Shown: piece after piece, positions 51,122 to 59,455 of the stretch | Numbering within the stretch: position 1 is the stretch's first letter | How the letters are laid out: each line of letters opens with the position of its first letter | NCBI RefSeq assembly: GCF_022760995.1 | Contig: NZ_JAKWJO010000007.1 | Span: 1 to 64,000 of the forward strand | Direction: 5' to 3' | Source of the DNA: Dyella sedimenti | GTDB taxonomy: Bacteria; Pseudomonadota; Gammaproteobacteria; Xanthomonadales; Rhodanobacteraceae | DNA length: 64,000 nucleotides | Position numbers and translations under genes: made by a program | The notes under the pieces: generated by a model | Told to the model about the DNA's origin: nothing | Database searches by the model: none | What the model saw: only the letters and a program-made list of their open reading frames with translations

Positions 51122-53695
51122 ATGAGTCGTACCCATGCATGGATGGCGCTGATGGCGCTTTCGCTCGGCAGCATCGGCACCGCCGCCCAGACCGTTGCCA
51201 CCACGGAACCGGCGGAACAGGAGGACTCCGGCAAGGAGGCCGACGGCAAGAAGAACAAGGCCAGGTCCGACACCCACGCCACCCTCCCCACTATCCAGGT
51301 GGTCGGCTACCGCCTGTTTCCCTACCAGGAAGGCATGGTGATCGACCAGTCGGCCATCGACGACCAGGTCAAGGGCAACGGCGACATCGGCACCCTGCTG
51401 CGGCTCAATCCCAGCGTGCAGTTCAACGACACCGCGGCCACCTCGCGCAACATGGGCGAGATCCGCCCCGCCGAGATCAGCATCAACGGCGGCCTGTACT
51501 ACCAGAACGCCTTCCTGCTCGATGGCGCCAGCTTCACCAACGACCTCGACCCGAACAGCAACAACCCCAACGACATCAACAACCCGTCCAGCCATACCCA
51601 GGGCATCGCGCTGGACACCAGCCTGATCGGCAGCCTCACCGTGTACGACAGCAACGTGCCGGCCAGCTACGGCGGCTTCAACGGTGGCGTGGTGGAGGCC
51701 GAGAGCCGCAAAGCCAGCAATAGGCTGGCCGGCAGGCTGTCCTACCGCATGGCACGCTCGGCGTGGAACGAGGTGCATATCGCCGACGCCAGCCGCACCG
51801 CGTTCGAGCAATCCTCCACGCTGGACAGCCAGCCGCGCTACGACAAGTACCAGGCCAATATGGTGCTGGAAGGCCGCACCGCCGGCGGCATCGGGCTGAT
51901 CGCCAACGTGGTGCGCACCCACTCGACCATCCCGCTGCGCGGCTACAGCGCGGGCAACGTCTCCGAGCACGACGCCAACCGCAAGGACACCACTCGCCAG
52001 AACACCGCCGCCAGCCTGCGCGCGGACTGGAGCAACGACCGAGGCTTGTCGCTGGGCGCGAGCCTCAACTGGGCGCCCACCGAGGAGCGCTACTTCATCC
52101 AGAACGCCAAGGACTCCTGGTTCGACCTCAAGCAGGGCGGACCGGTGATGAGCCTGCGCGCCAACCTTGAGCGCGGCGCGTGGAATTTCCGCAACACGCT
52201 CAGCTACAGCGACCTGGACAGTTCCCGCCGCAGCGACGCGCGCTACTGGTACAGCTGGCGCTATTCGGCGGAAAAGAACTCCGGCGTCAGCACCGGCAGC
52301 CTGAGCACGGAAGGCAACTGGGGCAGCGTGGACCAGACCAACCGCAACATCGGCTACAAGCTGCTGGTGGACCACGACCCGATGTCGCTGGGCCGCACCG
52401 AGCATCGCGTGCAGTTCGGCGCGGAACTGGCCGACCGCAAGGCGAGCTACGAGCGCCTGTACGACCACTATTCCTATATCACCCCGGCCGCCACCAGCAC
52501 CTGCATCGACGCCAGTGGCGTGCTCGACACCGTCGCCTGCTCGATGTCGCCGGTGCCTTACTACAGCGGCCGCGGGCAGTACCTGTCGCGCCTCACCACC
52601 TACCATGCCGGCTATTTCGAGGCGCAATCGCGCGAGTGGGCGCTGTTCGCCCAGGACGATATCCGCCTCGGCCACTGGAATTTTCGTCCCGGCATGCGCG
52701 TGGACCACGACAGCCTGAGCGGCAAGACCACCACCTCGCCGCGCTTCGCCGCCTCGTGGGATCTGTTCGGCGACCGCAACTCGCTGCTTACCGGCGGCGT
52801 CAACCGCTACTACGGCCGCAACCTGTTCGCCTACAAGCTGCGCGAGGGACGCGAAACGCTGGAAACCGTGCAGACGCGCGGCGCCAGCCTGGTGTGGGGC
52901 AAGCCGACGCAGAGCCGCAGCGCCACACGCTTCAGCGACCTGTCCGTGCCGTACAGCGACGAGTGGGACCTGGGCTTCAACCAGCGCTGGCGCAACCTGG
53001 ACGTCAACCTCAAGGCGGTGCACCGCGACAACCGCGACGAGATCATGCGCTGGCGCGTGCCCAGCCTGGATACCAGCGGCTACTACGACACCAACGTCTA
53101 CGAATACCGCAACGTCGGCCGTGCCAGGAGCAATACCTACACCTTGAGCGTCGGCCTGCTCTCGCCGTGGCAATGGGGACCGGCCCGTACCAACGCGCAA
53201 CTGGCCTTCGACTACACCGACACCAGCCGCTCGTACACCGGCTCCAGCACCACGATGGACTACGACAACCTCTACAGCGAGAGCGCCTACAACGCCTGGG
53301 TACGCTACGAGGGCAAGCTGATGCGCTACTACGAGCTGCCTGCCGGCAACTTCAACCGGCCATGGACCGCGCGTCTGTCCACACAGACGCATATCGACTC
53401 GCTGGGCCTGCTGTGGAGCAACTTCCTCCGCTACCGCGCCGGCTACCGCGGCCGCGCCGTCACCGGCGGCGAGATGCTCGGCGACGAACTGATCGACGTG
53501 GTGAGCAACGTGCACTGGCCGCGCAGCTGGACGCTGGACAGCGCGCTGGAATACACGCTCCCTCTCACCAGCACGCAGCAGGCCTATATCCGCGTGGAGG
53601 CGATGAACCTGACCAACCGCGCCAACCTCATCAACGGCACCAACGTCTACGAACCGGGCCGCAGCTACTGGCTGGAAGCGGGCTACCGGTTCTGA
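51122..53695 (+). CDS. TonB-dependent outer-membrane receptor
   Basis: The 857-residue protein has a signal peptide (to about residue 22), a TonB-box-like LPTIQVVG near residue 58, and a plug domain (about 65-200, IGTLLRLNPSVQFN, SASYGGFNGGVVE-like end). A 22-strand barrel follows, ending in EAGYRF with terminal Phe. It has no STN domain, so it is not a transducing receptor. A di-haem peroxidase starts within its stop codon. The ligand is unknown; the long polar loops and the peroxidase suggest a metal chelate or a redox-active compound. Confidence 0.92.
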   Translation: MSRTHAWMALMALSLGSIGTAAQTVATTEPAEQEDSGKEADGKKNKARSDTHATLPTIQVVGYRLFPYQEGMVIDQSAIDDQVKGNGDIGTLLRLNPSVQFNDTAATSRNMGEIRPAEISINGGLYYQNAFLLDGASFTNDLDPNSNNPNDINNPSSHTQGIALDTSLIGSLTVYDSNVPASYGGFNGGVVEAESRKASNRLAGRLSYRMARSAWNEVHIADASRTAFEQSSTLDSQPRYDKYQANMVLEGRTAGGIGLIANVVRTHSTIPLRGYSAGNVSEHDANRKDTTRQNTAASLRADWSNDRGLSLGASLNWAPTEERYFIQNAKDSWFDLKQGGPVMSLRANLERGAWNFRNTLSYSDLDSSRRSDARYWYSWRYSAEKNSGVSTGSLSTEGNWGSVDQTNRNIGYKLLVDHDPMSLGRTEHRVQFGAELADRKASYERLYDHYSYITPAATSTCIDASGVLDTVACSMSPVPYYSGRGQYLSRLTTYHAGYFEAQSREWALFAQDDIRLGHWNFRPGMRVDHDSLSGKTTTSPRFAASWDLFGDRNSLLTGGVNRYYGRNLFAYKLREGRETLETVQTRGASLVWGKPTQSRSATRFSDLSVPYSDEWDLGFNQRWRNLDVNLKAVHRDNRDEIMRWRVPSLDTSGYYDTNVYEYRNVGRARSNTYTLSVGLLSPWQWGPARTNAQLAFDYTDTSRSYTGSSTTMDYDNLYSESAYNAWVRYEGKLMRYYELPAGNFNRPWTARLSTQTHIDSLGLLWSNFLRYRAGYRGRAVTGGEMLGDELIDVVSNVHWPRSWTLDSALEYTLPLTSTQQAYIRVEAMNLTNRANLINGTNVYEPGRSYWLEAGYRF

Positions 53696-54915
53696 TGCCA
53701 CCGAAGCGCCCCATGGCAGCCGGCCACATTCCAGCCATGTACCGCGATCTCCCGCGCCGGATGCATCCGGCGCTGCGCCGCTGTTCCGTACTGCTGCTGG
53801 CGGTGGCGGCCGGCACCGCATCGTCTCCCGTCGCGCCGGACGGCACCCAGGACGCCACGCCCTCGCTGGGCGAATGCGCGGCGCGCCTCGCCACGCGCAC
53901 TGACCGCGTCGACACCGTCTGCCTGCGGCGGATCTATGCGCGGCCCATCGCCGCCTGGCCCGCGCCGCATCTGTCCGAAGGCGCCGCGTGGCAGGAGTTC
54001 GCGCCATTGCCTCTGCCGCCGGAGCCGGCCGGCAACCCGTCCACGCCCGCGAAGATCGCGCTCGGCAAGCGCCTGTTCGAGGATCCTCGCCTGTCGCGCT
54101 CGGGGCAGATCGCCTGCGCCAGCTGCCACGACCGCCAGCTCGGCTGGGGCGATGGGCGCAGCGTCTCGTTCGGGCACGGCCGCCAGGCCGGCCGACGCAA
54201 CGCGCCGGGCGTGGCGATGGCCGCCTACGCCACCTCGCTGTTCTGGGACGGTCGCGCCGGCTCGCTGGAGCAACAGGCGCCGGGGCCAATCCAGGACCCC
54301 AGGGAAATGGCCTTCGACCTCGGCGACCTGGAACGGCGGCTGGACCGCGATGGCGACTACCGCGCGGCGTTCGGGCAGATCTTTGGCGACACCAAGGTCA
54401 GCGCGCCGCGCGTGGCGCGGGCGCTGGCCGCCTACGAACGCAGCCTGGCGCCACGGCCCAACCGCTTCGACCGCTTCCTGGCCGGCCAGCGTGGCCTGCT
54501 CAGCGATCGCCAGCTATGGGGCCTGCACCTGTTCCGCACGCGCGGCCGCTGCATGAACTGCCACAGCGGGCCGGCCCTCACCGACCAGCGCTTCCACAAC
54601 CTCGGGTTGCACTACTACGGACGGCGCTACCAGGACCTGGGCCGCTACGAGGTGACCGGCGACCCCGCCGACGCGGGCAAATTCCGCACGCCGTCGCTGC
54701 GCATGGTGTCGCAGAGCGGTCCCTGGATGCACAACGGGCTGTTCCCGCACCTGCGCGGCATCGTGGCGATGTACGCGGCAGGCGCGCCGCACCCCGAACC
54801 CAGCGCCGCGCAGGTGAACGACCCGCTGTTTCCCCGAACCGACCCGCTGCTGCGCCCACTCGACCTCAGTGCCGCCGAGATCGAGGCGATCGCCGAGTTC
54901 CTGCAAGTGCTCTAG
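53695..54915 (+). CDS. di-haem cytochrome c peroxidase (MauG-like)
   Basis: The 406-residue protein has a signal segment (SVLLLAVAAGTASS) and two CxxCH haem sites, CASCH at about residue 142 and CMNCH at about 285. SFWDGR-like (TSLFWDGRAGSLE) and RTPSLRMVSQSGPWMHNG belong to the MauG/CcpA family. It may reduce peroxide or oxidise a protein or ligand in the periplasm. ATG 53695 overlaps the receptor stop (TGATG); ATGs at 53713 and 53737 are alternatives. Coupling to a TonB-dependent receptor suggests processing of the imported ligand. Confidence 0.88.
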   Translation: MPPKRPMAAGHIPAMYRDLPRRMHPALRRCSVLLLAVAAGTASSPVAPDGTQDATPSLGECAARLATRTDRVDTVCLRRIYARPIAAWPAPHLSEGAAWQEFAPLPLPPEPAGNPSTPAKIALGKRLFEDPRLSRSGQIACASCHDRQLGWGDGRSVSFGHGRQAGRRNAPGVAMAAYATSLFWDGRAGSLEQQAPGPIQDPREMAFDLGDLERRLDRDGDYRAAFGQIFGDTKVSAPRVARALAAYERSLAPRPNRFDRFLAGQRGLLSDRQLWGLHLFRTRGRCMNCHSGPALTDQRFHNLGLHYYGRRYQDLGRYEVTGDPADAGKFRTPSLRMVSQSGPWMHNGLFPHLRGIVAMYAAGAPHPEPSAAQVNDPLFPRTDPLLRPLDLSAAEIEAIAEFLQVL

Positions 54916-55433
54916 CGGGCGTGCGCGCGCATGGTCCGGGTGCGCGCTGCTTTCTTGGCGGCGGCCGAACGGCCTGCCGCGCCCTTGGTGCGGGCCGCCT
55001 TCTTGGCCGCGGCGGAACGCTGGGACGAGGTGCGCTTGCTGGCCGCCGTACGGGCCTGGCGCGACAGCGCGGACTTGCTCGCCGTGCCGGCGGGCTCGCG
55101 CTTCAGCGCCGCCTCGGTGGCGCGGCTGCGCGTGGCCGAGGTGCGCTTGGTCGTCGCCGTGCCGCGCTTGCGAGCCGCCGGCTTCTTGCGCGCGCTCTTC
55201 TTGGCGGCCGTGCCCTTCCTGGCCGTCGAGCCCTTCTTCGCCGGCACCTTGACGCCGGCCCGGCGCGCCTCGGACAAGCCGATGGCGATGGCCTGCTTGG
55301 CCGACCGGGCGCCGTGCTTGCCCTCGCGGACGTGCTCGATCTCCTCGCGGACGAACTCGCCGGCCTGCGTGCTGGCGGACTTGCCTTCGCGCTGGTCCTT
55401 GCGCGCGCGTGCCATCGCTCTCTGGGTAGGCAT
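54912..55433 (-). CDS. DUF6496 / histone H1-like Lys-Ala-rich protein
   Basis: The 173-residue protein has a conserved N-terminal block (REGKSASTQAGEFVREEIEH, REGKHGARSAKQAIAIGLSEARRAG) of the DUF6496 type, then a long Lys/Ala/Arg/Ser tail like histone H1. It probably binds nucleic acid. ATG 55433 is chosen, although the frame runs further. Its stop overlaps the stop of the peroxidase on the other strand. A run of AAK/KKA repeats makes the tail length variable between strains. Confidence 0.85.
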   Translation of the reverse strand: MPTQRAMARARKDQREGKSASTQAGEFVREEIEHVREGKHGARSAKQAIAIGLSEARRAGVKVPAKKGSTARKGTAAKKSARKKPAARKRGTATTKRTSATRSRATEAALKREPAGTASKSALSRQARTAASKRTSSQRSAAAKKAARTKGAAGRSAAAKKAARTRTMRAHAR

Positions 55434-55545
55434 GACGCTGCTCCGGTCTCGAAAGGAAGGCCTATGCTGAAGGCGGCGCCGTGAAGCATGGGGCAAGGAA
55501 TATTGAAGGTGCCGCCAAGCGTTCAGGGCCAACCAGCCTTAATTT

Positions 55546-55618
55546 TGTAGGAGCGCACCCTGTGCGCGACCGCGGAGTCATGGCCATGCCGCGGTCGCGC
55601 ACTGGGTGCGTTCCTACA
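55546..55618. repeat. long REP-like inverted repeat
   Basis: Thirty-base arms (55546-55575 and 55589-55618, two mismatches) around a 13-base loop contain GTAGGAGCGCACCCTGTGCG. It follows the ABC-exporter gene and may act as a terminator or a BIME/REP element of the genome. Confidence 0.8.
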
Positions 55619-55635
55619 CGAGCTTAAGGAGGGCA

Positions 55636-57495
55636 TCATGCCAGCGCGTGGTCCTCGGCCGGATCCTCCGCCGCCACGAAGCCGCCGGTCTGGCGTTGCC
55701 ACAGGCGCGCATACAGGCCGCCGCGCGCGATCAGCTCGGCATGCGTGCCGCTTTCCACGATGCGGCCCTTGTCCATCACCACCAGGCGGTCCATGCGCGC
55801 GATGGTGGAGAGCCGGTGGGCGATGGCGATCACCGTCTTGCCGCGCATCAGCAGCTCCAGACTGTCCTGGATCGCCGCCTCGGCCTCCGAATCCAGCGCC
55901 GAGGTGGCCTCGTCCAGCACCAGGATCGGTGCGTCCTTCAGCAGCACGCGGGCGATGGCGATGCGCTGGCGCTGCCCGCCGCTGAGCTTCACGCCGCGCT
56001 CGCCGACGTGGGCGTCGTAGCCGGTGCGGCCCTCGCCGTCGACCAGTTGCGGAATGAACTCGTCCGCGCGCGCCTTGCGTACGGCCTCGGCCAGCTGCGC
56101 CTCGGTGGCGTCCGGGCGGCCGTACAGCAGGTTGTCGCGGATCGAGCGATGCAGCAGCGAGGTGTCCTGGGTCACCACGCCGATCTGCGCGCGCAGGCTC
56201 TCCTGGCTGACAGTGGCGATGTCCTGCCCGTCGACCAGGATGCGCCCGCCCTCCAGGTCATACAGGCGCAGCAGCACGTTCACCAGCGTGGACTTGCCCG
56301 CGCCCGACGGCCCGACCACGCCGATCTTCTCGCCGCCGCGCACCTCCAGGTCGAGCCCCGGTATCACCCCGCCCTGCTTGCCGTAATGGAAGTGGATGTC
56401 CTCGAAGCGCACCTTGCCCTCGGTGACCGCCAGCGGCGGCGCACCCTCGCGGTCCTGCACCGCGCGCGGCTGCGAGATGGTGGTGATGCCGTCCTGCACC
56501 GTGCCCACGTTCTCGAAGATGCCGTTGACCACCCACATGATCCAGCCGGACATGTTGTTGATGCGGATGACCAGGCCCGTGCACAGCGCGATGGCGCCGA
56601 CCGTGATCTTTTCCTGGCTCCACAACCACACCGCCAGCCCCGAGGTGCCCACGATCAGGAAGCCGTTGAGCGTGGTGATGCTGGCGTCCATCGCGGTGGT
56701 CAGGCGCGTCATCGCGCGCGTGCTGTCCACCTGCGTGCGCATGGCGTCGGCCACGTAGTCCTCCTCGCGGCGGGTATGCGCGAACAGCTTGAGCGTGAGG
56801 ATGTTGCTGTAGCCGTCCACGATGCGGCCCATCAGGCGCGAACGCGCCTCCGACGCCTTCCACGAACGCTCCTTGGTGCGCGGCACGAAATAGGCCAGGA
56901 TCGCCACGTAGCAGCCCAGCCACAGCACCAGCGGCGCGGCCAGCCAGGCATCGGCCTGGGCGAACATCACGATGGCGCTGCCGGTATAGATCACCACGTA
57001 CCACATGGCGTCGACGATCTGTACCGCCGACTCGCGCAGCGAGGCACCGGTTTGCATGATGCGGTTGGCGATGCGGCCGGCGAAATCGTTCTGGAAAAAG
57101 CCCAGGCTCTGGCGGACCACGTAGCGGTGATGCTGCCAGCGGATGCGCGCGGTCAGTCCCGGCACCACCGCCTGGTTCACCAGCAGGTCGTGCACCGCCG
57201 ACAGCACCGGCCGCAGCACCAGTGCCACGAAGCCCATCCACAGCAGCTCATGGCCGTGCACATGGAAGAAATCCGCCGCCGGCACGCCGTGCGCCATGTC
57301 CACGATGCGCCCGATGAACCCGAACAGCGCCACCTCCACCAGCGCAAAGCCCAGCCCCACCAGCAGCACCACCGCGAATAGCGGGCCGGCCTGGCGCAAG
57401 TAATAGGCATAGAAACGCCACACCGAGGTGGGCGGCATGCCGTCGGCGGGCGCCCTGAACGGGTCGATGAGCTTTTCGAACCAGCGGAAGAGCAT
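55636..57495 (-). CDS. ABC exporter, membrane and ATPase domains fused
   Basis: The 619-residue half-transporter has six transmembrane helices (about 30-330) and an ATPase domain with Walker A GPSGAGKST (about 405), signature LSGGQRQRIAIAR, Walker B LVLDEATSALD and IAIAHRLST. It resembles MsbA/lipid or multidrug exporters and works as a homodimer. It diverges from a His-rich PadR gene, 191 bases away, whose two operator copies lie in the shared region, so metal- or ligand-responsive control is likely. Confidence 0.92.
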   Translation of the reverse strand: MLFRWFEKLIDPFRAPADGMPPTSVWRFYAYYLRQAGPLFAVVLLVGLGFALVEVALFGFIGRIVDMAHGVPAADFFHVHGHELLWMGFVALVLRPVLSAVHDLLVNQAVVPGLTARIRWQHHRYVVRQSLGFFQNDFAGRIANRIMQTGASLRESAVQIVDAMWYVVIYTGSAIVMFAQADAWLAAPLVLWLGCYVAILAYFVPRTKERSWKASEARSRLMGRIVDGYSNILTLKLFAHTRREEDYVADAMRTQVDSTRAMTRLTTAMDASITTLNGFLIVGTSGLAVWLWSQEKITVGAIALCTGLVIRINNMSGWIMWVVNGIFENVGTVQDGITTISQPRAVQDREGAPPLAVTEGKVRFEDIHFHYGKQGGVIPGLDLEVRGGEKIGVVGPSGAGKSTLVNVLLRLYDLEGGRILVDGQDIATVSQESLRAQIGVVTQDTSLLHRSIRDNLLYGRPDATEAQLAEAVRKARADEFIPQLVDGEGRTGYDAHVGERGVKLSGGQRQRIAIARVLLKDAPILVLDEATSALDSEAEAAIQDSLELLMRGKTVIAIAHRLSTIARMDRLVVMDKGRIVESGTHAELIARGGLYARLWQRQTGGFVAAEDPAEDHALA

Positions 57496-57639
57496 GAGGG
57501 GGATGCGTCCTCGGGACGGGAGGGAATCGTTGGTTAGTGATGGTGAAGAGGGGGAGTTTCAAGTTTTGGATTGGTGGCGTAGCTACCGCCTTGCCGCTCT
57601 GAACGCTGCACGCCAACCCCGCTTGCATTCCCAACAAAA

Positions 57640-57679
57640 TAAGATATATCGTAAGACTGTTACTTAAGATATATCGTAA
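57640..57679. promoter_or_regulatory. twin operator of the PadR regulator
   Basis: TAAGATATATCGTAA occurs twice, identical in all 15 bases (57640-57654 and 57665-57679), 25 bases apart. Each copy is a near-palindrome around GATATATC. The second ends 7 bases before the PadR start, and both are in the exporter-PadR intergenic region. Confidence 0.75.
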
Positions 57680-57686
57680 ACTATCC

Positions 57687-58310
57687 ATGCGATTCCACTC
57701 ATTCTTCGGCCACCACGGCCACAATCACCACCACCACGACACTTGGCCCCATGAAGCCATGGGTTTCGGCCGTGGCCGCGGCTTCGGGCGCGGCTTCGAC
57801 GACGAGGGAGCCGGCGGGCGCGGCATGGGCGGCCGCTTCCGTGGCGGTCGCGTATTCGGCCACGGCGACCTCAAGCTGATCCTGCTGGCGTTGATCGCCG
57901 AGCAGCCGCGCCATGGCTATGAGCTGATCCGCACCATCGAGGAGATGTTCGACGGCGCCTACGCCCCTAGCCCCGGCGCGGTCTATCCCACCCTCACCCT
58001 GCTGGAGGAACTCGGCCATGCGCGGGTGGAAAGCGGCGATGGCAAGAAGCTGTACACCGTCACCGAGGAGGGCAAAGCCTTCCTGGCCGAGAACAAGGAC
58101 GCGGTCGACGCGGTGATGTCGCGCATGAAGCAGACCGCGAAGCTGTTCGCGCGGGCGGCGGCGCCGATGGCGCTGCGCGAGGCGATGCACAACCTCAAGC
58201 GCGCGCTGCTGATGCATGGCGGCCCGTGGAATGCGGCCGAGGTGAAGCGGGTGCGCGGGATCATCCAGCGTGCGGCGGCGGAGATCGCCAAGGGGCGCGA
58301 GGATGCATGA
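57687..58310 (+). CDS. PadR-family regulator with His-rich N-terminus (YqjI-like)
   Basis: The 207-residue protein has a metal-binding-looking start (HHGHNHHHHD), a Gly/Arg-rich linker and a PadR winged HTH (about 60-130, LKLILLALIAEQPRHGYELIR, YAPSPGAVYPTLTLLEELG). A C-terminal helical dimer arm follows. This is the layout of E. coli YqjI, a nickel-responsive repressor of iron homeostasis genes. It overlaps a Fur-like gene by 8 bp and faces an ABC exporter; autoregulation through 57640-57679 is likely. Confidence 0.9.
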   Translation: MRFHSFFGHHGHNHHHHDTWPHEAMGFGRGRGFGRGFDDEGAGGRGMGGRFRGGRVFGHGDLKLILLALIAEQPRHGYELIRTIEEMFDGAYAPSPGAVYPTLTLLEELGHARVESGDGKKLYTVTEEGKAFLAENKDAVDAVMSRMKQTAKLFARAAAPMALREAMHNLKRALLMHGGPWNAAEVKRVRGIIQRAAAEIAKGREDA

Positions 58311-58677
58311 ACGCGCCGCCCTGCCCATGGACGACGCCAACGCGGCGCTGCTCCAGGCGGGCATGCGCGCCACGCCGGCGCGGCTGGCGATCTGGCGGTC
58401 ACTGCGCGAAGCGGAGGACGAGCCGGATGCGGTGGAACTGATGCGCCGGGCACGCACGCTGGAGCCGCGCACCAGCCTGGGCACGGTGTACCGCTTCCTG
58501 CGCGAGCTGGAACAGCAGGGACTGGCCAGCGCGCGACCGGTGCCGCACGAGCGAGCGCGCTGGCGCTTCGGTGGCGGTGTGGACGCGCCCGCCGCGCGCG
58601 ACCCGGCCGCCCTGACCGCCGTTGCGCGGCTGGCGGCGGCGTTCGGCTACCGGCTGGTGCCGATCAGAGGAGACTGA
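58303..58677 (+). CDS. Fur-family-like regulator with no metal ligands
   Basis: The 124-residue protein has a Fur-type winged HTH ([41 protein letters not shown]) but a short C-terminal part ([22 protein letters not shown]). It lacks all His and Cys ligands of the Fur dimer domain. It may be a non-metal repressor, a small antagonist, or a decaying paralogue. It starts 8 bp inside the PadR gene and ends 31 bp inside the opposing endonuclease V gene. Confidence 0.8.
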   Translation: MHERAALPMDDANAALLQAGMRATPARLAIWRSLREAEDEPDAVELMRRARTLEPRTSLGTVYRFLRELEQQGLASARPVPHERARWRFGGGVDAPAARDPAALTAVARLAAAFGYRLVPIRGD

Positions 58678-59369
58678 CCGGCGCGCAGCGCGGCGTCCCG
58701 GCGCGAGGCCAGCCGGTCCGCCAGCCGCGTCGGTTCCGGCAGGCGATAGCGCGTGCAGCAGGCCAGCACCAGTTCCGGCGCGGCCTGCATGCTGACGCGG
58801 TGGCCGGGCGAGACGACCAGCGGGCGGATGCCGTCCTTGCTGCGCAGCACCCAGCCGATCGTCTTGCCCGTGTAGTGCAGCGGCACGCGCTCGCCGCGCA
58901 GCGGGCCGAGCGCCTCGTGCGTGCCCACCAGGATGGACTTGGCCACGCCGACGGTCGGCAGGTTGGTGGCCACGCCCAAGTGCGCGGCGATGCCCAGCCC
59001 GCGCGGATGCGCCACGCCGTGGCCGTCGACGAACACCAGGTCGGGCAGCTGCGGCAGTTGCTCCAGGGCCTGCAGCACCGCAGGCAGTTCGCGGAAGGAC
59101 AGCAGGCCGGGAATGTAGGGCATCTGCGTGGGCTGTCGCGCCACCACCTCGGCCAGCGGCGTCAGCGTCTGGGCATCCAGCAGCACGGCGGCGGCGCGCG
59201 TCACCGCCCCACCCTCCTCGAAGCCCACGTCGACGCCGGCCACGAGGCGCAACGGCGGGTGGTCATCCTCCAGCCGCACGCGCGCGGCCAGCGTGACCTG
59301 CAGGGCGCGCGCGCCGGCCACGTCGCCGCTCCACGGCGGTACCATCGACATGTCGGCCAGCGTCTGCAT
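58647..59369 (-). CDS. nfi: endonuclease V (deoxyinosine 3' endonuclease)
   Basis: The 240-residue protein has the endonuclease V motifs AGVDVGF (metal Asp), [13 protein letters not shown] (active-site and base-recognition wedge PYIP, Glu), [17 protein letters not shown] (metal Asp) and [10 protein letters not shown] (Lys). It nicks DNA near deaminated adenine. ATG 59369 gives normal length; the longer frame opens with TTG. It converges on the Fur-like gene. Confidence 0.93.
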   Translation of the reverse strand: MQTLADMSMVPPWSGDVAGARALQVTLAARVRLEDDHPPLRLVAGVDVGFEEGGAVTRAAAVLLDAQTLTPLAEVVARQPTQMPYIPGLLSFRELPAVLQALEQLPQLPDLVFVDGHGVAHPRGLGIAAHLGVATNLPTVGVAKSILVGTHEALGPLRGERVPLHYTGKTIGWVLRSKDGIRPLVVSPGHRVSMQAAPELVLACCTRYRLPEPTRLADRLASRRDAALRAGQSPLIGTSR

Positions 59370-59455
59370 CCCGGAAGCGTGACGCCTGTGCGCTGAACGG
59401 ATCGTCAAGGCATTTATTCATTGACCGCTCCGGCAGCGGCCCGGATCATGCCGCC

